A DNA stretch of 20,300 nt from the NCBI GenBank assembly GCA_036398215.1, contig DASWHK010000158.1, positions 1 to 20,300 on the forward strand, given 5' to 3'. Within the stretch, counting starts at the first letter, position 1. Each line of letters begins with the position of its first letter. The translations under genes and the position numbers were made by a program. The notes below the pieces were generated by a model. It saw only the letters and a list, made by a program, of their open reading frames with translations, made no database searches and was not told the origin of the DNA. Shown in pieces: positions 13,111-20,300 of this stretch. This DNA comes from DASWHK01 sp036398215 (GTDB taxonomy: Bacteria > Acidobacteriota > UBA890).

Positions 13111-14409
13111 ATGATCCGAAAGATCTTGGTGGCAGCCCTGTACAGTTGCGCCACCGTGGTTGCCTTGACCGCCGAGCTCTGCCCGCCGGATGGCTCGGAC
13201 CCGCCGCCGGCGGCGCCGCCGCCGAGCTCGCCGCCGGCGCTGGTGCCCGCGACCCAGAGCTACGTGACCGGGCTGTCGTTTCCGGTGGCGTTGAGCGCTC
13301 CGCTGCTGGATCCGCGGGTGTTCATCGTCGAGCAGGCGGGGTTGATCCGCATCGCCGAGGACGGCGTCCTGCGGCCGCAGCCGTTCCTCGACCTGCGCGG
13401 GCAAGTGATCTTCGCCGGCGAGCAGGGGCTGTTGGGGCTGGCATTCGCGCCCGACTATCGAACCAGCGGGCTCTTCTATGTCAACTACGTCGGCACCAAC
13501 CGCAACACGATCGTCGCCCGCTACGCCACCAGCGCCGATCCCGACCTTGCCGATCCCGCCAGCGCCGAGGTCCTGCTGGCCATTCCACAGCCGTTCGCCA
13601 ACCACAACGGCGGTCACCTGGCCTTCGGCCACGACGGCTATCTCTACATCGGCATGGGTGACGGAGGCAGCGGCGGCGATCCCGGCAACCGGGCGCAGAA
13701 CGACGCCACCCTGCTCGGCAAGATGCTGCGCATCGACGTCGGTGGGGGGCACGGCAGCGGCTACTCGATCCCGCCGGACAACCCGTTCGCCGGCGGGCTG
13801 CTGCCGCTGCCGGAGATCTGGGCCAAGGGGCTGCGCAATCCCTACCGCTTCAGCTTCGACCGCGTCTTCGGCGACCTCTACATCGCCGACGTCGGACAGA
13901 GCCGCCGCGAGGAGGTCGACGTCGAGGGCTTCGGGTCTCCCGGAGGCCGCAATTATGGCTGGCGGCTGATGGAGGGCAAGGACTGCTTCAATCCGCCCAG
14001 CAACTGCAATGACGGCACCCTGACGCTGCCCGTGCATGACTACGCGCATGCCGCGGGCCGCTGCTCGATCAGCGGCGGCCACGTGTATCGGGGCGCGGTG
14101 CCGGCGATCTTCGGGCATTACTTCTTCGCCGACTTCTGCAGCGGCGAGGTCTTTTCGTTGGTCTGGGACGGGGCCGGAGGGATCGTCGAGCTCGCCAATC
14201 GCACGGCCGAGCTGGCGCCTCCCGGCGGCTTTCGCTCGATCACCGGTTTTGGCGAGGATGGGTTCGCCGAGCTGTACATCATCCAGTTCGGTGGCGGCGT
14301 CGCGGCCGGCGACGTCTTCAAGGTCGTCGGCGTGCCGGCGGTAGCCGACGTGTCGACGCCGACCGCAATGGGGTCCGCCCCGATCCGCTCATTGCGGCGG
14401 CGGCCGTGA
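13111..14409 (+). CDS. PQQ-dependent sugar dehydrogenase-like beta-propeller protein
   Basis: This 432-aa protein belongs to the soluble glucose/sorbosone dehydrogenase (GSDH) family, six-bladed propellers that oxidise sugars with PQQ in the periplasm. After an export signal (residues 1-~22) comes a proline-rich linker (~24-47). The propeller then starts at VTGLSFPVALSAPL. Family landmarks are GEQGLLGLAFAPDY, NHNGGHLAFGHDGYLYIGMG with the His matching the catalytic base, GDPGNRAQN, WAKGLRNPYRFSFD, GRNYGWRLMEG and RSITGFGEDGFAELY. Four Cys in the KDCFNPPSNCND and RCSISG...FCSG region could form disulfides. It ends in an unusual basic 24-residue tail. Substrate and true PQQ use cannot be read from sequence, as several homologues have unknown activity. 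The start lacks a Shine-Dalgarno. Confidence 0.88.
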   Translation: MIRKILVAALYSCATVVALTAELCPPDGSDPPPAAPPPSSPPALVPATQSYVTGLSFPVALSAPLLDPRVFIVEQAGLIRIAEDGVLRPQPFLDLRGQVIFAGEQGLLGLAFAPDYRTSGLFYVNYVGTNRNTIVARYATSADPDLADPASAEVLLAIPQPFANHNGGHLAFGHDGYLYIGMGDGGSGGDPGNRAQNDATLLGKMLRIDVGGGHGSGYSIPPDNPFAGGLLPLPEIWAKGLRNPYRFSFDRVFGDLYIADVGQSRREEVDVEGFGSPGGRNYGWRLMEGKDCFNPPSNCNDGTLTLPVHDYAHAAGRCSISGGHVYRGAVPAIFGHYFFADFCSGEVFSLVWDGAGGIVELANRTAELAPPGGFRSITGFGEDGFAELYIIQFGGGVAAGDVFKVVGVPAVADVSTPTAMGSAPIRSLRRRP

Positions 14410-14455
14410 TACCGTTCTGCGCGGGATTTCCGTTCCTCAATGAGGCATCGAGACG

Positions 14456-15496
14456 ATGGGTAGGAAAAAGAACAAGAAGGCCCGGAACTCCGGCGCCACC
14501 GCCGCCCGGATCTCCGGCGCCAGCGCCGCCCGGAAACCGGCGGCGGCCGGCGCCGCTCCGCGATCGTCGTTCGCGAACAAGCATGCCGATACCCTGCGGC
14601 GGGTTGGCCGCGGAGCGGCGATCCTCCTCGGACTCGTGTTCCTGCTCGCCGGGACCCTGAAGATCGGCGACCCATGGAGCTTTCTCGGCTCGCTGCCGGC
14701 GTACGGCGTGCCTTCGGCGGTGCGGCTGCCGGCGACCGTCCTGGTGCCGATCTTCGAGGTCGTCCTCGGCTTCATGCTGGTGGCAGGTTGGCGGCTGCGG
14801 GAGGCCTCGATGGCGACGGCCGCCTTCCTGCTGGTCTTCGGCGGCGCGATCGCCTATGGCTGGGCCGCGGGGACCCTGCAGGAGTGCGGCTGCTTCGGGC
14901 CGCTGCTGAAGCGCACCCCGCCGCAGGCGCTGGCCCAGGACGCCGGCCTGATGCTTTTGGCGGTGCTCGGCTTTCTCTGGGCGCCGGCGTCCAACAAGTC
15001 GATGACCCGCGGCCGCTGGGGGACGTTGGCGACCATCGCGATCGCCTCGGTCGCGATGATCGGCAGCACGCTGATGGAGGACCCCGGGACGCTGGAGGAG
15101 CGCATCGCCGCGGCCGAGCCGGTGGTCGGCGGCGCGACCCCGAGCCTCGCCGACCTCAACTTGCGCGACCGCGATGTCTTCCTCTACCTGTTCCATCCCG
15201 ACTGTCCGCACTGCATCGAGAACAGCCCGCGGGTCAAGCGCATCGTCGACGATCCCGACCTTCCCGAGCTGATCGGCATCACCCACTCGGTCCGCCCCGC
15301 CGACGTGCGCAACTACCAGCTCGGCGCCGACGCCGAGTTCATCGCCTACACGTTCCTGATGCCCAGCTTCGTGCAGATCACCGGCGACGGCGCGGTGCCC
15401 CAGCTCGTCTACCTGCGGCGGGGACGGATCGAGCGGGTGTGGAAGGGCGACCTGCCCAGCCCCGCGGAGCTGAAGCGCTTCCTTTCGGCTGGGTAG
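14456..15496 (+). CDS. MauE/DoxX-like membrane protein fused to a thioredoxin-fold domain
   Basis: Residues 1-~50 are a Lys/Arg/Ala-rich cytoplasmic tail. Residues ~52-180 form four hydrophobic helices of the MauE/DoxX type, with LLAGTLKIGDPWSFLGSL, a PIFEVVLGFMLVAGW helix and the diagnostic ECGCFG loop (Cys144, Cys146). A fifth helix near ~184-202 leads to a C-terminal thioredoxin-like domain (~225-346) with a redox centre DCPHC (Cys250, Cys253) and a cis-Pro-like GAVPQLVYL. MauE proteins help disulfide formation during methylamine dehydrogenase maturation; the fusion suggests a self-contained membrane thiol relay, like VKOR- or DsbD-type fusions. The start at ATG 14456 has GAGG at 14442-14445. 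It lies 46 bp after the sugar dehydrogenase, whose Cys pairs are a possible client (inference). Confidence 0.85.
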   Translation: MGRKKNKKARNSGATAARISGASAARKPAAAGAAPRSSFANKHADTLRRVGRGAAILLGLVFLLAGTLKIGDPWSFLGSLPAYGVPSAVRLPATVLVPIFEVVLGFMLVAGWRLREASMATAAFLLVFGGAIAYGWAAGTLQECGCFGPLLKRTPPQALAQDAGLMLLAVLGFLWAPASNKSMTRGRWGTLATIAIASVAMIGSTLMEDPGTLEERIAAAEPVVGGATPSLADLNLRDRDVFLYLFHPDCPHCIENSPRVKRIVDDPDLPELIGITHSVRPADVRNYQLGADAEFIAYTFLMPSFVQITGDGAVPQLVYLRRGRIERVWKGDLPSPAELKRFLSAG

Positions 15497-15516
15497 AGGC
15501 GCCCGCTGCGACTCCG

Positions 15517-15534
15517 GCCTGCTAGTCCGCAGGC
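15517..15534 (+). terminator. Short hairpin after the MauE-thioredoxin gene
   Basis: GCCTGC (15517-15522) pairs with GCAGGC (15529-15534) around a 6-nt loop. There is no T tract, so termination is weak or the hairpin is incidental. CGGCCTGCTAG occurs here (15515-15525) and again at 15559-15569. Confidence 0.25.
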
Positions 15535-15565
15535 AGCACCCCGAGCACGGCGGGCCGCGGCCTGC

Positions 15566-15571
15566 TAGCCT
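15566..15571 (+). promoter_or_regulatory. TAGCCT -10 box, likely leaderless start
   Basis: TAGCCT ends exactly 6 nt before ATG 15578, the same geometry as TAGGCT before ATG 13111, and no Shine-Dalgarno is present in the gap. No convincing -35 box is visible. Confidence 0.35.
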
Positions 15572-15577
15572 CCGCCG

Positions 15578-16951
15578 ATGAGCTTCAAGCGCGCCCTGGG
15601 TCCGTTCGATGCCACGATGGTGGTCGTCGGCGGCATCATCGGCGCCGGCATCTTCATCAACCCCTACATCGTCGCCCAGAGGCTCGGCAGCGGGCCGTTG
15701 GTGCTGGGTGCCTGGATCGCCGGCGGCCTGGTGGCGCTGTGCGGAGCGCTCACCTTCGCCGAGCTCGGCTCGCTGAAGCCGGAGGCCGGCGGTCACTACG
15801 GCTACCTGCGCGATGCCTATCACCCGCTCGCCGGCTTCCTGTACGGATGGGGGCTGCTGCTTGTGATCGAGAGCGGCGCGATCGCCGCGGTGGCCATCAC
15901 CTTCGCCGAGTACGCTCTCCGTCTGGTCGGCCGCGGCGGCGGCGCCGCCGTACCGCTGGCGGTGACCGCGATCGCGGTCGTGACGGTCGTCAACTACTTC
16001 GGCGTCAAGCCCGGCAGCCGGCTGCTCAACGTCTTTGTGGTCCTGAAGGTGGCGGCGCTGGGGTTGTTGATCGTCGCCGGGCTGTTCATGCCCGGCGGCG
16101 CGGAGACGGCGGCCCCCGGCGCGCCGCAGCCGGCCGAAGCGACCGGCTCATCGCCGAGCCCGGAGACGGCGCCCCCCGGCGCGCCGCAGCCGGCGCCCGC
16201 GGCGCCGCTGTTCATCGTCGCCTTCGGCGCGGCGCTCATTCCGGTGATGTTCTCCTACGGCGGCTGGCAGAACGCCAACTACATCGCCGAGGAGATCGTC
16301 GACCCGCAGCGCAACGTGCCGCGCAGCCTGATCCTCGGCACCTCGATCGTGGTTGTCACATATGTGCTGGTGAACTTCGTGTATCTGCAGGTGCTCGGGC
16401 ACCAGGGGTTGGCGGCGACGCTGACTCCGGCTGCCGATACCGCGCGCCGGGTGTTCGGTCCCGCCGGCGACCGCTTCATCGCCGGCGCCATCGCGATCTC
16501 GACGTTCGGCTTTCTCGATCTGACGGTGCTGGCGCCGAGCCGCGTCTACTACGCGATGGCGCGCGACGGCGTCTTCTTCCGCAGCGTCGCCCGGCTGCAC
16601 CCGACCTACCAGACGCCGTCGCTGGCGATCTTCATCCAGTCGGGGTGGGCGATCGCCCTGGCGCTGACCGGCAGCTACGCGCAACTGGTCGACTACGTGG
16701 TGTTCGCCGACTGGATCTTCTTCGGGGCGGCAGCGGCGAGCCTGTTCGTCTTCCGCCGCCGCCAGCCGCTGGCTACCCGCCCGCCGGGGACCTTCCGGAC
16801 CTTCGGGTATCCGGTCGTTCCTGCCGTGATGGTAGCGGCGGCGGTGCTGATCGTCGCCAGCGTGCTGTTCGCCAGCCCGGTGCAGTCGCTGCTCGGTCTC
16901 TTGCTGCTTGCCGCCGGAGTGCCCGCCTTCCTGTATTGGAGCCGCCGGTGA
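15578..16951 (+). CDS. APC-superfamily amino-acid permease
   Basis: This 457-aa inner-membrane transporter has about 12 helices. The N-terminus (GPFDATMVVVGGIIGAGIFINP) carries the GIIGAGIF unwound helix-1 motif that binds the substrate backbone in APC transporters. Further signatures are GALTFAELGSLKPEAGGHYGYLRDAY and FSYGGWQNANYIAEEIVDPQRNVPRSL. It resembles the LAT-like branch (y+LAT/serine-threonine exchangers); the exact substrate is not readable. The loop after the fifth helix (about residues 170-208) contains two copies of a Pro/Ala-rich 20-residue unit, encoded by a 60-bp tandem repeat. The stop overlaps the start of the aminotransferase (GTGA), so the two are translationally coupled and probably act on the same amino acid. 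Confidence 0.93.
   Translation: MSFKRALGPFDATMVVVGGIIGAGIFINPYIVAQRLGSGPLVLGAWIAGGLVALCGALTFAELGSLKPEAGGHYGYLRDAYHPLAGFLYGWGLLLVIESGAIAAVAITFAEYALRLVGRGGGAAVPLAVTAIAVVTVVNYFGVKPGSRLLNVFVVLKVAALGLLIVAGLFMPGGAETAAPGAPQPAEATGSSPSPETAPPGAPQPAPAAPLFIVAFGAALIPVMFSYGGWQNANYIAEEIVDPQRNVPRSLILGTSIVVVTYVLVNFVYLQVLGHQGLAATLTPAADTARRVFGPAGDRFIAGAIAISTFGFLDLTVLAPSRVYYAMARDGVFFRSVARLHPTYQTPSLAIFIQSGWAIALALTGSYAQLVDYVVFADWIFFGAAAASLFVFRRRQPLATRPPGTFRTFGYPVVPAVMVAAAVLIVASVLFASPVQSLLGLLLLAAGVPAFLYWSRR
16101..16194 (+). repeat. 60-bp direct repeat inside the permease gene
   Basis: The 34-bp blocks 16101-16134 and 16161-16194 differ at a single base and are spaced exactly 60 bp apart. They encode ETA(A/P)PGAPQPA twice in a loop between membrane helices. 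The in-frame period means copy-number changes would keep the protein intact. Confidence 0.9.
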
Positions 16952-18099
16952 GCGAGACGCGCGTCGGGGGGCGCCGCCCGATCGACGGGCTGAATCCCCG
17001 GCTGGAGGAGGTCTGGGCCCCGTACATGGAGTGGGCCAAGGACCACCCGCGGCCGCGCTTCGATCTCTGCGGCAGCAACCTGCTGGCCTGCACGATCGAC
17101 GATCTGCCGGGGGCGCGCGAGGCTGTGGCCCCCAACGGCGACAACGACCGCGGCTATCCGCCGCTGATCGCCGCGATCGCGGCGCACCACGGAACCAGCA
17201 TCGACTGCGTGGCGCCGGCGTCGGGGGCCTCGGGAGCCAACTTTCTGGCCCTGGCGGCGCTCGTCGGTCCCGGCGACGAGGTGCTCGTCGAGCGGCCCGC
17301 CTACGACCCGCTGCTGGGGGCGGCTCGCCTGCTGGGCGCCACCGTCACCCGCTTCGAGCGCCGCCTCGAGGACGGCTTCGCCGTCGATCCGCAGCGCCTC
17401 GACGCGGCCCTGACGCCGAAGACGCGCCTGGTCGTTATCACCAGCCCCCACAACCCGAGCGGGGCGGTGGTCGGCGGCGACGAGCTCGACGCCATCGCCG
17501 AGCTGGCGGCGCGGCGCGGCGTCCACGTGCTCGTCGACGAGGTCTATCTCGACACGATCTCGCCGCGGCCGCAGGCGGCCGCCAACCGCTCCGCTCGGTT
17601 CCTCTCTAGCGGCAGCCTGACCAAGGCGTACGGCCTCGCCGGGTTGCGTTGCGGCTGGGTGCTGGCGGCACCCGAGGTTGCGGCGGCGATCCGCCGGGTG
17701 CGCGGCGCCGTCGAGGCCATCGGCGCCTATCCCGCCGAAGTGCTCGCCCGGGTCGCCTTCGCGAACATCGAGGCGCTCGCCGCCCGGGCCCGGGCGATCC
17801 TCGAGCCCAACCGCGCCGCGCTGGCGGCCTTCCTCGCCTCGCGGCCGGAGCTCGAGTGGGTGCCGCCGGCCGGCGGCACGGTCGCTTTTCCCCGCCTCTC
17901 CGGCCACCAGGACGCCGGCCCGTTCGTCGAGATGCTGCTCGCCGAGCACCAGACTTCGGTGGTTCCCGGGCGCTTCTTCGAGGCGCCGGCCCACTTCCGC
18001 ATCGCCTTTGGGGGGGTCGAGCTCCAGGTGCTGCGGGGCGCTCTGGCGCGGCTCGGCCGGGCGCTCGATGGACTTCGGGGGGTGGGGGTGAGACGCTGA
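16948..18099 (+). CDS. PLP-dependent aminotransferase, class I/II
   Basis: This 383-aa fold-type I aminotransferase has the landmarks NDRGYPPLIAAIAAHHG, ASGASGANFLALAALVGPGD, the PLP-contacting TSPHNPSG, DEVYLD with the Asp that holds the pyridine N, and SGSLTKAYGLAGLRCGW, where Lys226 is the Schiff-base lysine. VPGRFFEAPAHFRIAFG near the C-terminus supplies the Arg that binds the substrate carboxylate. The substrate is unknown; the unusual FDLCGSNLLACTIDDLP N-terminus separates it from classical AspC. The GTG start at 16948 overlaps the permease stop by 4 bp. Together they suggest uptake and transamination of an amino acid. The C-terminus is Gly/Arg-rich (GLRGVGVRR). A 151-bp gap without a clear gene follows. 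Confidence 0.92.
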   Translation: MSETRVGGRRPIDGLNPRLEEVWAPYMEWAKDHPRPRFDLCGSNLLACTIDDLPGAREAVAPNGDNDRGYPPLIAAIAAHHGTSIDCVAPASGASGANFLALAALVGPGDEVLVERPAYDPLLGAARLLGATVTRFERRLEDGFAVDPQRLDAALTPKTRLVVITSPHNPSGAVVGGDELDAIAELAARRGVHVLVDEVYLDTISPRPQAAANRSARFLSSGSLTKAYGLAGLRCGWVLAAPEVAAAIRRVRGAVEAIGAYPAEVLARVAFANIEALAARARAILEPNRAALAAFLASRPELEWVPPAGGTVAFPRLSGHQDAGPFVEMLLAEHQTSVVPGRFFEAPAHFRIAFGGVELQVLRGALARLGRALDGLRGVGVRR

Positions 18100-18165
18100 C
18101 CGAGGGGCCGCTCCGGGCGTGTCCGGCGGGCCCTCGACGGCAGCAACTTCGCCTTCTTCCGCGAC

Positions 18166-18180
18166 GGGCCGTTGCGGCCC
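18166..18180. terminator. Weak hairpin between convergent genes
   Basis: GGGCCG (18166-18171) and CGGCCC (18175-18180) form a 6-bp stem with a 3-nt loop between the aminotransferase and kinase genes. No T tract follows on either strand, so a role as a shared terminator is only suggested by position. Confidence 0.25.
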
Positions 18181-18250
18181 TGTCCGGCGGCGCCGGCGCT
18201 CCGAGCGAGCGCCAATGAGAAGCCTTACCAGGCCACCGCGGCCTGGTTCG

Positions 18251-20300
18251 TCAGCGCTGCCCGTTCTGCGGCGAGCGTAGCTGCTCGAGCCAGTCGACGA
18301 CGACACGGACCTCGGGCCGGGCCATTCCCTGCGCCTGATCGTTGCGCACCAGCATCAGAAAGCCGCCGCCCAACGGATCGATCTGGAAGTTCGGTCGCAC
18401 CGGCTCCGCCGGGTGGAAGAACCGGGGCTCGGGGGTGCCGACGTCGAGCTGCGGCTCGGTGCTGACCGCCGCCGACATCATCCAGGTGCCGTCCAGGTAG
18501 TAGAGGCGCCCGCCATCGTGCGCCCAGCGGGGCTCGAACCCCGGCCCGACGGGGCGAGACTGCTTGGTTTCGAGGTCGTACACCGAGACCTGCGAGGTGT
18601 CGGCGTCGCGGTGGTCGAAGGCGAGCAGACGGCCGTCGCGAGAAAGGGCCCCACGGCTGCCGGTAACAACCGCGGCCGCCGGTTCCGGCGCGCCTTCTGC
18701 CGCGAGGTCCAGCCAGCCGATCGATGGCCGGCGCCGGTCGCCAAACTCGACCAGCAGGCGGTCCGGGTCGGCGCCGAAGGCGAGGGGCCGGATGCCCCGC
18801 GGGACCACTTTTACGAGCTCGGGCTCGTCGCCGGAGCCGGGGCGGTTGCGCAGCAGCCGCGTCGTGCGGCGCCGGGCGCTGGCGGCCTCGGCTCCATCGC
18901 CGGGGGACGCGGACTCCGGCTCGGGCTCGATGAAGTACACCCACTCGCCGTCCGAGGACCACACCGGCGAGGAGCCGCGCTCGGCGAGGGTCTGCGAGCC
19001 TCCGGGCCGCTGGAGGTCGAAGATACGGATCTGCCGCGTCGTCGCCGACTCCTCCGCCCTGACCGCGGCGGCGATCCGCCGGCCATCGGGCGAGACCGCG
19101 AAGTCGACGATCGGACGGTCGGCGAGAAGCGGGGTGAGCCGGCCAGCGAGCGTCGCCATGGCGAGGACGCGGCCCGACTCGGAGGACTCGCCCGGCACGT
19201 ACACGAGCGTGCCGTCGTCGGCGGTGGTGAATTCGCTGCTCACGCCCGCATAGCTTCGGACCCCTTGGCGCATCAGCCGCGGATCACCGGTGACACGCAG
19301 GGACGAGACGTCGAACGAAACCGCGTACAGGGAGTTGCCGCGGGCGTAGACGATGTGGCCGCTGGGCACGTAGCGGGGATGGAAGCCGTCGTTGATCAGC
19401 GGGATCAGCTCCCCCGTGGCGAGGTTGAAGGCGGCAATCCCGGGCGGCCCGTCGTTGCGCTCGCTGCCCGAGGGGCGGGTCACCACTAGCACCGCCCGGC
19501 CGCTGGGCAGAAACTCGGGGTCGCCCATCTCGACCGCCGCGTCCTCTTCGCTCAGCAGATTGACCGGCTCTTCACCGCCGGCGGCCGAAATCTGCAGCAG
19601 GTCCCCGCCCGCGTAGACGATGGTGTCCTCCGGCCCCCAGGTGCCCTCGGAGATGAACCCGAAGCGGCCGAGCTCGAAAGGGTCGCCGCCTTCCAGCAGG
19701 ATCTTCTTGAGCAGCCGGTCGTCGCTGTCGCGATAGGCGACCCAGCGCCCGTCGGGCGAGAAGAACGGCCGATCGCCGCCTTCCGTGCCGGCGATGAAGG
19801 TGGTGGTGTTGGCGGTGAGATCGTGGAGGAAGAGGCCGTGGAGCCCCTCGCTGTCGCGGGCCGAGAAAACCAGCCGTGTACCGTCGGGCGACAGCGCCAG
19901 CGAGTCGCGCGAGCCGATCGACAGGAACCCGTCGAGATCGATAGCGAACTCGCGGGGGGTGCGCGCCGGCGTCCCCGTCGAGCCGCCGCCGGTGCTGAGC
20001 AGGGTGACGATCACCGCGACCGTGGCGAGCACGACGCCGGCGACGATCGCCAGGGGCAGGGGAACGCTGGCCGCCGGCGGCGCCCCGGCCTGCGGGTCCG
20101 CCGGCGCGGAAGTGTCCGGCTTCGCGCGTGGCGGCAGTGATGGGCCGGCCTCGGCGACCCCGGCCTCGACGTCGCGGGCCAGGTTGCGGAGGTCGACGAC
20201 GAGATCGCCGGCGTTCTGATAGCGGCGGTCCGGCCGTTTCGCCAGGCACTTGGCGACGATCCACTGGAGCTGGGCCGGCAGCTCGGGATCAACGCGCTGC
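18251..20300 (-). CDS. Ser/Thr protein kinase with TolB-like propeller (5' part outside window)
   Basis: The gene enters from the right edge. The first readable residues (DPELPAQLQWIVAKCLAKRP, then DRRYQNAGDLVVDL) are the last helices of a PknB-type kinase lobe. A Pro/Ala-rich juxtamembrane stretch and one membrane helix (about 20075-20000, LAIVAGVVLATVAVIVTLL) follow. The rest, ~580 residues, is a periplasmic beta-propeller with repeated WD40-like/PD40 motifs: LALSPDGTRLVFSARD, FFSPDGRWVAYRD, FAVSPDGRRIAAAV, WSSDGEWVYFIEP, LSRDGRLLAFDHRD and WAHDGGRLYYLDG. One blade carries a low-complexity insert (EPESASPGDGAEAASARRR). This architecture is abundant in Acidobacteriota. The kinase active-site motifs lie outside the window, so catalytic competence cannot be judged. 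The propeller may sense an envelope ligand (inference). Confidence 0.9.
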   Translation of the reverse strand, partial: QRVDPELPAQLQWIVAKCLAKRPDRRYQNAGDLVVDLRNLARDVEAGVAEAGPSLPPRAKPDTSAPADPQAGAPPAASVPLPLAIVAGVVLATVAVIVTLLSTGGGSTGTPARTPREFAIDLDGFLSIGSRDSLALSPDGTRLVFSARDSEGLHGLFLHDLTANTTTFIAGTEGGDRPFFSPDGRWVAYRDSDDRLLKKILLEGGDPFELGRFGFISEGTWGPEDTIVYAGGDLLQISAAGGEEPVNLLSEEDAAVEMGDPEFLPSGRAVLVVTRPSGSERNDGPPGIAAFNLATGELIPLINDGFHPRYVPSGHIVYARGNSLYAVSFDVSSLRVTGDPRLMRQGVRSYAGVSSEFTTADDGTLVYVPGESSESGRVLAMATLAGRLTPLLADRPIVDFAVSPDGRRIAAAVRAEESATTRQIRIFDLQRPGGSQTLAERGSSPVWSSDGEWVYFIEPEPESASPGDGAEAASARRRTTRLLRNRPGSGDEPELVKVVPRGIRPLAFGADPDRLLVEFGDRRRPSIGWLDLAAEGAPEPAAAVVTGSRGALSRDGRLLAFDHRDADTSQVSVYDLETKQSRPVGPGFEPRWAHDGGRLYYLDGTWMMSAAVSTEPQLDVGTPEPRFFHPAEPVRPNFQIDPLGGGFLMLVRNDQAQGMARPEVRVVVDWLEQLRSPQNGQR

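Noticed and set aside
15739..16947. Upstream open frame continuous with the aminotransferase
   Set aside because: This part is an out-of-frame, Arg-rich shadow of the permease gene. The aminotransferase begins at GTG 16948.
16693..18306. Minus-strand open frame opposite the permease end and aminotransferase
   Set aside because: The plus-strand aminotransferase is firmly identified by its PLP motifs, and the minus frame is Arg/Gly-rich noise.
1..20300. CRISPR array, tRNA or rRNA genes, insertion sequence ends
   Set aside because: By eye there are no regularly spaced identical repeats, no cloverleaf or CCA-ending tRNA-like segments, and no transposase motifs. A tRNAscan/Infernal run would settle short RNAs.

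Overview
The window is a GC-rich, densely coded stretch of bacterial chromosome with short intergenic gaps, many GTG starts and one TTG start. No phage, insertion sequence, CRISPR array or RNA gene is visible. A membrane-anchored Ser/Thr kinase with a TolB-like beta-propeller, a tandem PARP-type zinc-finger protein, an OmpA protein with an Ig-like domain, and an EF-P with a 'TPGN' loop tip together suggest a diderm soil or sediment lineage. Acidobacteriota (Thermoanaerobaculia-like) is my best guess, inferred from gene content only.

Layout. (1) 97-3122 (+): a three-gene proton-translocating transhydrogenase operon, pntAA-pntAB-pntB. (2) 3232-4779 (+): a secreted OmpA-like cell-envelope protein, preceded by an unusually AT-rich gap. 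(3) 4821-8489 (-): a two-gene operon with a 6-bp gap. It encodes a large HEAT-repeat protein and a degenerate HD-GYP protein, and both carry the same roughly 140-residue N-terminal module, which I do not recognise. (4) 8490-8925: a gap holding a decayed partial copy of the 3' end of the OmpA gene. (5) 8926-9456 (+): a small exported protein of unknown function, ending at a tandem-hairpin terminator shared with the convergent gene. (6) 9617-12898 (-): efp, a twin PARP-type zinc-finger protein, a secreted helical-repeat protein and a CNNM/CorC-type transporter, all in one direction. (7) 13111-18099 (+): a PQQ-type sugar dehydrogenase, a MauE-thioredoxin fusion, an APC amino-acid permease and an overlapping PLP aminotransferase. 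(8) 18251-20300 (-): the C-terminal part of a Ser/Thr kinase that runs off the window.

How the genes work together. The transhydrogenase couples the proton gradient to NADPH supply. The permease and aminotransferase overlap by 4 bp and probably form an amino-acid uptake and transamination pair. The dehydrogenase and the MauE-thioredoxin protein are both envelope redox proteins. The parts most worth a second look are the HEAT/HD-GYP pair with its shared N-terminal module, the bacterial twin PARP finger, the OmpA relic, and the TAGNCT-N6-ATG starts that look leaderless.
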